Assembly: GCA_037834085.1 (NCBI GenBank)
Contig: JBBMKC010117662.1
Span: 1-26,921, forward strand
DNA: 26,921 bases
Source of the DNA: Bipalium vagum
Taxonomy: Eukaryota > Platyhelminthes > Tricladida > Geoplanidae
Direction of reading: 5' to 3'
Within the stretch, counting starts at the first letter, position 1. Every line of letters starts with the position of its first letter. The notes beneath the pieces are model-generated. The model made no database searches and was not told the DNA's origin. It saw nothing but the letters and a program-made list of their open reading frames with translations. The position numbers were made by a program, and so were the translations under genes. Shown one piece after another: positions 19,641 through 26,921 of this stretch.

Positions 19641-20180
19641 TTTCAGAATAGTTAAAGATTTCCAATAAGAATACCAACAAACAACAGGTTTAACATTTTT
19701 ATACATGCCTTCATGGTCATCAACTGAAAGAAAAGTTTTTAATTTTATCTTCATATTATTTATTAATTTATGAAAGTCTTCATATTCTTTTGTTACTTTT
19801 GTGATCACATTTTAACTATTATTAAAAAATTTGACTTTTAAAATTCAATTTTTCATTTTTTGATTAAGTCAAGAAATAATAAAAAATTTCTTGTAAAACG
19901 TTTCATTTCTATTTCTTTTAAGTCTTTTGTCCACCTTTAGAAATATGTAAAATTTCTTTATCTTTTTTTTCTATTTTAGTTAATGTTTTATTTTTTTCTT
20001 CAAATGAAATTAGTTGATTTTGAAAATTAGCTAAAAGAGAATTATTTTTTTCCTTACTGTTCTATTTACACTAATTTCATTTAGTAAATCTTTTCTAACT
20101 TGTTTTATATTAGATGATAACTCTATAAAACATTGCTTCGCATATTTTAAATTTAGAACATCATTATCATTTATTGGATA
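19640..20180 (-). pseudogene. Unrecognised coiled-coil coding fragment, probably broken host gene
   Basis: Minus-strand reading about 20160-20050 encodes VLNLKYAKQCFIELSSNIKQ and KDLLNEISVNRTVRKK. A run of seven A then shifts the frame, and 20045-19930 reads LLANFQNQLISFEEKNKTLT and KIEKKDKEILHISKG. 19808-19700 reads ITKVTKEYEDFHKLINNMKI and KLKTFLSVDDHEG. Codon use and the hydrophilic heptad-like pattern look like real protein. The single-base frame change in the A run could be decay or a sequence error; no proper splice sites explain it (an apparent 27-bp GT-AG there restores the wrong frame). The mariner piece adjoins its 3' side. I do not recognise the family. Confidence 0.4.
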
Positions 20181-20434
20181 AGCAACATTTATTTTTTTTA
20201 TTATTCATATTTAAATTTATAATTCCTTTCATAATCATACCAGTAACCCTTTCCAAAAATAAAAAACTATTTAGCAAAAAGATTTTATTTATTGAATAGA
20301 CACTTGGTGTGGATAAAGTCATGAGACTCGTACAGAAACTAAAATAAAATTTCATGAAATTTCAAAAATAAATTAATTAATATTGTATATAGATAAGTAT
20401 TATTATATTTGTTTTAAGTGGTAAGCTTTTGTTG

Positions 20435-20838
20435 ACATTAGGTACGACTTTTTTTGAAAAAATGTATCATCAAGTGGAATTCCGAAGAGTCAAATGGTTT
20501 TTGATGTTGAAGAAGTCAGAAAAGAAGGAAATTATTTCTCAAGCATATGGAAATGAAACACCATGCAAGGCGACTGTATACAATTACAAGGTTCAGAGAG
20601 TTTTCCTGTGGCAGGAACAATGTGTTTGACGAAGATAATAGGAGATGACCTACAGAAATTGGAGAACAAAAATTAAAAAAATTGTAGATAATAGTCAAAG
20701 AAGAAAGAAAAATTGTACAGAGAGAGCTTTTAACTAAACTTAATTTAAGAAGACTGTGCAGAACATGCTAGAGAGTATTGGAGCCAAAAAATATGTCTCT
20801 CGATTTCTGACAGCAGAGATGCGACAAAAGCGAATGAA
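20435..20838 (+). mobile_element. Mariner transposase N-terminal fragment, cut off at a gypsy fossil
   Basis: FRRVKWFLMLKKSEKKEIIS and QAYGNETPCKATVYNY form the first HTH (…R..I..L...G....EI......D.APSKATVYNW). Then, through frame changes, come TEIGEQK-type and KKIVDNSQRRKK blocks and finally GAKKYVSRFLTAEMRQKRM, the G(A/M)KKVS.R.VPRLLT.E...R linker. Directly after this linker the sequence switches to a reverse-transcriptase block, so the rest of the mariner is missing. Confidence 0.72.
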
Positions 20839-20839
20839 A

Positions 20840-22545
20840 CCATATCACTCACCTGTCGTAATGGTAAAAGAGAAAGATGGATCGATACGAATGTAAATTG
20901 ATTATAGGATAGTAAATGAAGTTACGCGAAAGGAGACATATCCGATTCCAGTGATTGAGATGATGTTCGACAAGATCAAGAGGTCAACAATATTTACAAT
21001 GATGCATCTTCAGAAGGGTTATAATCAAATTTGGAGAGAAAAGAGAGTAAATATAATCGAGAAACCAGTGGATTAATTAATGGGGAGAAGAGCAACAAAA
21101 GGCTTTTGAATAATTAAAGTAGTTAATTCAAGAGAGACCCAGTTATGACAAAATCATTTCTACTAATGACGGATGCTAGTGAATATACAGTTGGAGCAGT
21201 GCTAGCACAAAAGTCAGAAGAATAGCGTACGGTAGTAGTGGTCTGAAAAACCATGAAATGAATTATGCGACAATTGAGAAGGAAGCATTGGCGATAGTGT
21301 TTGCGATGAAAGTGTTTAGGCACTATTTTTGGGGACGTAAAACTATTCTATTCACCGATCACAGTCCATTACAAGGTTATAAAAGAAAAGAGATACTGTT
21401 ATTAGATTGATTAGATGGGCATTGCTATTACAAGAGTATGATATCAAAGGAATTATTCCTGATGATTAGGTAAAGAATTGGGAAAAGTTAAGAGATAAAT
21501 TTAAAATAAAGAAAGGAGTATTATATTTTTTCAGAGGTGAAGTGGTAGCGTGTAAAGATAGAGAACGGTTAATAATGCAATACCACCATGGAGCACTTAG
21601 GAGTCATCTGTCAGCTAGGAAAAAGTTGTCGAGAATTACTTTTGGCCAAAGATGAAACATGGCATTAGAAATTGGTGTCAGTCATGTAAAATTTGTAAGG
21701 CACGAAGAGGAACAGGAGCCAGAACAAAAGTACCATTAAAACCAATTAAAATTCCTACAGTACCAATGGAAATGGTGAAAATGGACGTCGTAGGGCCGTT
21801 TTGAAGAAACATTATTAGGAAATAAATTCGTAATTGTTTTATGCGATTACTTTACCAAGTGGCCAGAAGCGTACCAGAGAAGAAACAAAAAGAAGCAACC
21901 ATGGCCAAATTTTTTGTCGAGGAAATCATTTTTAGGTTTGAGGCATCAGGAAAAATATTAACAGATAAGGGAACCAATTTTATGAGTGAATTGAAATATG
22001 CGTGGTATTTGGAATTTTTAATGCTATATAAGTCACCGTATAGGCCACAGAAAGACGGATTAGTTGAAAGATTCAATAGAATTCTACTCAAAATGCTGTA
22101 ATCGTGCACAAATACACAACAAACGGACCGGGATTTACAAATTCCATCGTGTTTATATGTGTATCGTAACGGAATACACCCAGTAACGAGAGAGACGCCG
22201 TTTTACCTAATGTATCTCAAAAATAATAATATGTCAATTGATATGTATTACGTCAAACCAACATTATAATAACTGGAAGAGGAGGATTATAAAATTGTGA
22301 TTCAAGAAAGACTGTAGAAAGCTTGATAAAAGACAGGACTCAATATAAAACATGGACAAGAGAAGTACAAGAAGCGTTATGACAAATCGGCAAAAGAACA
22401 CAATTTCAAAAACCCAGCCCATGATAATCAAGATCTTTAGCGGAACAGAAAAAGAGAGAAGATTCATAATGGGATCTAATCCCATAAATGGTCGAAGAGA
22501 CAACCATAATATAAGGAATTATAAAGATTTTACATAATCTTGATA
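20840..22545 (+). mobile_element. Ty3/gypsy-type LTR retroelement pol fossil
   Basis: A decayed pol region with parts in the expected order on the plus strand. Reverse transcriptase, fingers and start of palm, at about 20840-21030 (HSPVVMVKEKDGSIRM, then DYRIVNEVTRKETYPIP); RNase H at about 21150-21400 (LLTDAS-like, then ATIEKEALAIVFAMKVFRHY and FTDHSPLQGY); integrase zinc-binding part at about 21580-21740 (CQSCKICKARRGTGARTK); and integrase core and tail at about 21740-22300 (YKSPYRPQKDGLVERFNR, then YVYRNGIHPVTRETPFYLMY). It is broken in many places, roughly ten or more, and internally shortened, and no flanking LTR pair is visible. Degree of decay suggests an old copy. Confidence 0.85.
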
Positions 22546-22621
22546 ATTCAGTAAAATCAATTTTTTTTATGAAACAGCAGATTTTTGAAATAAATAAATT
22601 TTAATAATTTTTTAGTTTATT

Positions 22622-23085
22622 ATGGAATTCAAGCAAGTTAAGATGGTGACCACACCAGCAGACCCGCTAGTGGAAAGACTTCTTCCAAAAATGTTGAACC
22701 GTTCAGATGATCAACCAATTATTTATCTATTTATCAACCAATGCCGCCGAATTTTCGATGTTTTGAAAAAGCCCAAGAAAATGCGAGAAGCTCTTATCTA
22801 TGCGATGATCGAAGAAGACATGATCGGGGAATATGAAAGGACAGAAATGTGACGGATGGATTCGACTCTCGATTACATCTAGCATTTGCCAAAGAAAAGG
22901 ATGTGGTTACAGAATGGGAAGAACGGGTACAATACCGACGTGGTTCAGAGAGCATTCAGACTTTTTCAAAAGGTCAAAATAGTGATGGAACACCAGCTAA
23001 CAGAATATGAGTTAGTTGCCAAAATGCTTTACGATCTTAGGTCTTACGATACATTCATTTACTCGAGCTCTCTGGAATCCGTTTC
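22622..23085 (+). mobile_element. Gag-like fossil fragment
   Basis: Follows the pol fossil in the same orientation. Recognisable pieces are KMLNRSDDQPIIYLFINQ and a later stretch with RRGSESIQTFF and QLTEYELVAKMLYDL, the pattern of a retrotransposon Gag capsid (R.Q...ES(V/I)..(F/Y)......E.E.V...L..L). A gag after pol is not the order of one element, so it probably derives from a second copy. Broken a few times. It ends abruptly near 23085, where minus-strand element remains begin. Confidence 0.45.
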
Positions 23086-23260
23086 CTGGTAGATGTGATA
23101 TTCTACACCAGTCTGTTTCATTTTAGTTGGATATGCTTCTGTGCATTCCTCTGGATCCATTAGCGAATATATTTTACCAATCTTAGGTTTGTTACAATCG
23201 TAAGCTACTAAGGCATTGCCTCTGTCCAACATATTCATAAACATGAATATTCATTGGTAG
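23059..23260 (-). mobile_element. Envelope-like glycoprotein fossil fragment (chuvirus-type N terminus)
   Basis: About 60 codons on the minus strand include ALVAYDCNKPKIGKIYSLMD then PEECTEA and VEYHIYQET. This recalls the N terminus of chuvirus-like glycoproteins captured by LTR elements (AYDC..P......SL.D...C.........Y...Q). The similarity is from memory of the pattern and is short. Nothing downstream survives, because plus-strand sequence takes over at about 23085. Confidence 0.4.
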
Positions 23261-23275
23261 CCACATATTTGATGG

Positions 23276-23491
23276 CTATTCTTGCTCTGATCTCTGCTGC
23301 TTCCTTCTACGGCTCTCTAAGTTGCTCGTAGTCTGAATTATCTTCATTTCCTGTTTCTCTTGTATATTCACGTCTACGATTCCTTGGATCTGCTTCTCTT
23401 GATTTCTGTTGTCAGTCTGATTGCTCTTGCTTTGTGAGTAAAAATCCTTTCCATCCTTTATGTAATTTGAGCCATGGTTCAAAGAAATCAT
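23276..23491 (-). mobile_element. Uncharacterised open frame of the minus-strand element fossil
   Basis: 71 codons, polar and rich in Gln, Glu, Asn and Arg (EKQIQGIVDVNIQEKQEMKI). No domain recognised. It lies between the 223-codon frame and the glycoprotein-like piece in the same orientation, so it is assigned to that element by position only. Confidence 0.3.
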
Positions 23492-23773
23492 TTATCTTCT
23501 TGTTACCTTTCCTTACTAACAAATCTAGACTTTGTCACCCACCTTCTTTATTTATCTTTACTAACCTTATACCGACTAAAACTTTTTCTTTATCTGCTCC
23601 TTCTTCTACTAAGCATCCTAGAACCAAATCATCATTTATTAATCGGTTCATCTAAAAAATCTTCAACATGGAAATTTATTTACCTTTTTCATTTCTTCAA
23701 ATATGTCAAGAGTTAAGTTATCTCCATCCTCATTTAGCGGATCCATCAAGTTTATTAATTGTCTAATAATGTT

Positions 23774-24445
23774 TTAGTCATCCGTTGTTTTCATATCATA
23801 AAGTTCTTTTTCATGTTGCTTTCGATATTTCTCAGCCAGTTTTATCAGATAGCGTCTTCTCAAACTATCTCTAGTTTCTGCTCTGATACCGATAGGCCTA
23901 TGTAACTGTCTATCCATCCTTGGTCGACCAACCGGATTACTTCCGGGCATAGTCTGTCTGACCTTTGCTTGACTTGATTGTGCTACATCTGGTCTTATCT
24001 CTATTAGTTCATCCTGCATCATTACGTTGAGTTCCATGAATTCACTTGGTATTCCCACTTCATCTTCTTCACTTTCTACTGATATCACGTTATCAGGACC
24101 CTCTAATAGTTGACTTTGATTTTGTCTAGCAGAGACGAGTTCATCCTGCAATGTTATCTGTACATCTTGCAGTACTTCAGGTTGTCTTTGACTTATTCCG
24201 ATTGACCCTTGTACTAATTTGGGCTGCTCTGATTGTGCTAACTTTGCTTCTTCTTGTTCTAATACATTTGATGGGTTAGTCATCACTTCTGGGCGTTCAA
24301 GTTGTTGGCCTAACCAAAGAATTACTATTATCCACTGATTTCTCATATTCTCTTCTGCCATCTTTCTCAATTTCTTTACCTGAGTGCAGTAATGCAACTT
24401 AAGATCAAGTTCCTTACAATTCAGCATCCTAAATTTAACTTTCAA
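23774..24445 (-). mobile_element. Open frame of 223 codons in the minus-strand element fossil, function unknown
   Basis: Longest open frame of the window. Parts: a mixed N-terminal 60 residues; a central Gln/Glu-rich region with two look-alike segments (VQITLQDELVSARQNQSQLL and MELNVMMQDELIEIRPDVAQ, both with a QDEL core); an acidic patch SVESEEDEVG; and a basic C terminus with NPVGRPRMDRQLHRP and RRRYLIKLAEKYRKQHEKEL. No conserved pol or gag domain was recognised. It follows a gag/zinc-knuckle region on the same strand, which suggests an accessory or polyprotein part of the element. Confidence 0.4.
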
Positions 24446-24811
24446 TGGTCTGATGTCAATTTATTTCCGCTTGATGTGGTCCAAACTCCACCAAATATGG
24501 TTTAACTTCTTTTATTACCCTTTCTAACAATGGTGGTGAAATTGATATCTCCAAAATCTGACAAAACAACTATGAGATACTTTCATGTTCTCTAGATACT
24601 TGTGCCATCGCTTCTTTCAATAAAGCAGGAAACCCCTCTGGTTAATCTGTATCCAAATCCACCATAGCTAACACCAACTCACTTTCTTTATTTACTTTTT
24701 TTCACCAAATCTTTTTCTCTAATTAATACACTTATATCTTCATTCTCATTTGTCATCATGGTTAACGTAACAAACATTAATCATTGATAATTGCTTCCTT
24801 AACTCTTCATT

Positions 24812-25560
24812 TTACGCTTTGAGCCTGTTCACTTCTCTATCCGACTCATCTCCTGATAATGCATTTATTTTTGCCTTACCACTGAAGGCTAACATTTTAA
24901 CAGGCTTAATTTCCTCACTTAGACATGATTTAGCTACATGTCCATACTGTTCGGACTTGAAACATTGAATTTTCCCATCAATGTTGATTACATCTCTTTG
25001 CGTTGGTTTCTTTGACCAGAAGTCAGTCTCCAAATGACACCTTTTATGACAACTTTTAGATACCTTGACTCGACAATCTTTAGCCTTACGACAACGAATC
25101 TGACAATTACTGCATGTAATATCTGAGTTATCACCTCTACTAGAATCTCTTTTCAATTCTGTACATTTAGAACACTTTCTCTCTGAAACTCCAGGCTGTT
25201 CCTTGTTACCTCTTCTAGATCTTTCTGGTCTTTTAATCATTTCATAAACTGTATTCCTTTCTAATCCACTCATATTCATTTCCATTTTTTTTGGTTTCTG
25301 GATTAACTCATCGTAATCTTTATATTCAATTAAACTGAGTGCTATCCGCAACTCCTGACTCATTCCGATCTAAAATTGATCTTCAATTAATCTCCTTATT
25401 TACCTCAACCATGTTCTCTTATACAAATGCACACTCCGCCAGTATTCCTAGCTGGTAGGCAAATTCACCAATCATGTAATCTCTTTTCTGCTTTCTCTGC
25501 TAAAACATCTGTCTGTTCAGCTTTTCCAGGTTCCCTGGAATCAATCGACTTGTCAATTCA
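24812..25560 (-). mobile_element. Gag region with zinc-knuckle-like motif, LTR retroelement fossil
   Basis: On the minus strand, about 25540-25370 carries gag capsid-like FAYQLGILAECAF, and 25363-24812 (183 codons) continues MSQELRIALSLIEYKDYDEL then IQKPKKMEMN, the end of the capsid domain in Ty3/gypsy Gag. A Cys-rich middle (CSKCTELK, CSNCQIRCRKAKDC) and a zinc-knuckle-like CFKSEQYGHVAKSC follow. The element appears broken in several places and its pol is not found in the window. It runs toward, and meets, the plus-strand fossil at about 23085. Confidence 0.65.
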
Positions 25561-25689
25561 GCTAGTAATTAATTTTAAATTAATAATTAAAATACGTAAT
25601 TTTAAATCAGCCAGCGTATTACTTAAATTTTATTTACAGAAACTTATAAGATTGGAGTTGAACCTCAACAATTTTAATTAATTAAAGTG

Positions 25690-26650
25690 AATTTCATAAT
25701 TCACTTGCAATTTATTTTATTTGAGTTATAATAAACTCTGATAAATTTTGTTAAAATTTTAGTTATAATAAACTAAATGTTAAGATTTTTAAAAACAAAT
25801 TTTTATGATTTTTCTCTGGGTATTTATACTATTTTTCTTCTAGTTATATTCTTGTGTAGTTATTTTAAATAATAATATAAGATCAAGGCAATAATAATTT
25901 TTACTAAATATAATTACTTAAACAAATTTTTCAAAAAAGGACCTCCCATATTTTTTAAAACTAAATTATTTACTTAATAAAAATTTACTAACATTTATTT
26001 AAAATATTTTATTGAATATTTAAAAAAACCGTAACCTAATAATTTTTAAAAATTTTAAATTAAAAACATAATTAATAATTGTTAATTTAGGTGTAGGTCC
26101 TTATTTTAAAAAATTCAAGCAAACTAATTGTTCGAACCACTCCTTATGCTCCTCATGTGTGCTCCTTCAGGCTTCTCGTATTCAAGCTTTCTCCTGTCCA
26201 TCTATCAATCCAAGCGGATATGCCTTCAGGTTTACTTTTATTTTATTATTTATTATTATAAAAAATATTTTATCATAATATGTTTAAAAGTTTTATAAAA
26301 TAAAATTTTTTTTATCAAATAATGAAATGTTTTTTATCACATAATAAAATGTTTTTAGCCACATAAATGTTCACAAAAATAAAATTGTATAATGTTTTTT
26401 AACCACATAAACTAAAATGTTATCAAATAAAATGTCTCCACTATTTTAAAATCATAATATTTCATTGAAACTGTATTGACACTGACGGGACTGCTATATC
26501 TCCTTTTCTTTTTAATTTCCGATGCCCACAAGTCCATGATACGTGCAGAAAATTTTTGAGACCCATTCAGAGCCCACACTAGGAACAAAATATAATTAAT
26601 ATTTTTCTCTTTAATATTGAAATCTCCAATATTTCAATTTCTACGGTTAT
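25690..26650. other. AT-rich sequence, no gene recognised
   Basis: Mostly A/T runs. A more complex patch at 26120-26235 and another at 26470-26590 have no secure assignment. Confidence 0.5.
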
Positions 26651-26662
26651 TTTATAAGATTA

Positions 26663-26921
26663 CAGGGGTTGACCAAAATAATGAAGACACCTAGTAAATC
26701 CACAAAATACATTTATTTTAATATGGTCCACCTTTTGCGGCAATTACAGTCTTAATTCTCATAGGTATTGATCCATACAGATTATGTTATTGTTGTGTAA
26801 TTTTATCCTATTCTTCTTTTAAAATTGTTAGTTTGTCTAAGTTCTCTAATTCATTCTCTTTATATATTTTTTTCAGTGACTCTCCTAGTGAGGTCTAATT
26901 TTTACAGTAATTTTATTATTA
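26663..26921 (-). mobile_element. Tc1-like transposon terminus (TIR and transposase C-terminal end), partial
   Basis: The sequence CAGGGGTTGACCAAAATAAT, preceded by TA (26661-26662), is a typical Tc1-like terminal inverted repeat. Just inside, the minus strand encodes NLYGSIPMRIKTVIAAKGGP then Y-stop, the standard Tc1 transposase end ((L)..SMP.RI.AVI.AKGG.TKY). The rest runs off the right edge, so completeness cannot be judged; stops in the remaining visible coding part suggest decay. Confidence 0.85.

Noticed and set aside
20034-20060. 27-bp GT-AG intron in the coiled-coil fragment
   Set aside because: Shorter than every intron of the neighbouring gene, and its removal gives the wrong frame.
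26100-26240. Short minus-strand stretch (STHEEHKEWFEQL) resembling part of a gypsy reverse transcriptase
   Set aside because: Too short and without the flanking domain motifs to call an element.

Overview
This is an AT-rich, repeat-laden stretch of an invertebrate animal genome. Evidence for an animal nucleus is a spliced proprotein-convertase gene with GT-AG introns, and debris of metazoan-type DNA transposons (several mariner lineages, a Tigger/pogo piece, a DUF4817-type piece, Merlin, Tc1) plus LTR-element fossils. The exact phylum cannot be read from the window; very short introns (45-55 bp) beside transposon-filled long ones, AT richness and abundant (AAT)n would suit a parasitic arthropod or another compact AT-rich invertebrate.

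The main gene lies on the minus strand from 18992 (start codon) to 3744 (stop codon). I resolved ten coding exons by homology and splice sites: 18992-18831, 18782-18669, 18620-18417, 17248-17162, 17116-17021, 16965-16632, 11563-11388, 7350-7120, 4130-4030 and 3978-3744. All nine introns are GT-AG, every phase matches, and the exon lengths add to 1,740 nt, which is 579 residues plus stop. The product has a signal peptide, a furin/kexin-type pro-domain, a long acidic insert and a subtilisin-like S8 domain with complete Asp257/His304/Asn406/Ser485. It stops exactly where the P (homo B) domain of known convertases begins.

Layout: 1-3743 holds a Tigger/pogo fragment, a DUF4817-type transposon fragment and a 1.0-kb TIR-bounded mariner. 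3744-18992 is the convertase gene; its long introns carry at least six mariner-type remnants, one near-full-length mariner with TIRs and TA duplications (12433-13662), a probable solo LTR beside it (13676-14841), a Merlin piece, a 30-bp minisatellite and several microsatellites. 19.4-20.4 kb holds a mariner piece and an unrecognised coiled-coil coding fragment. 20.4-23.1 kb (plus strand) is a truncated mariner abutting a decayed Ty3/gypsy pol, then a gag-like piece. 23.06-25.56 kb (minus strand) is a second decayed LTR-type element with gag/zinc-knuckle and a glycoprotein-like fragment. The right edge is the terminus of a Tc1-like element.

The most notable observation is the convertase itself: a catalytically complete, apparently intact secreted protease gene without a P domain, with about 110 acidic residues between pro-domain and catalytic domain and no classical RxKR site at the junction.
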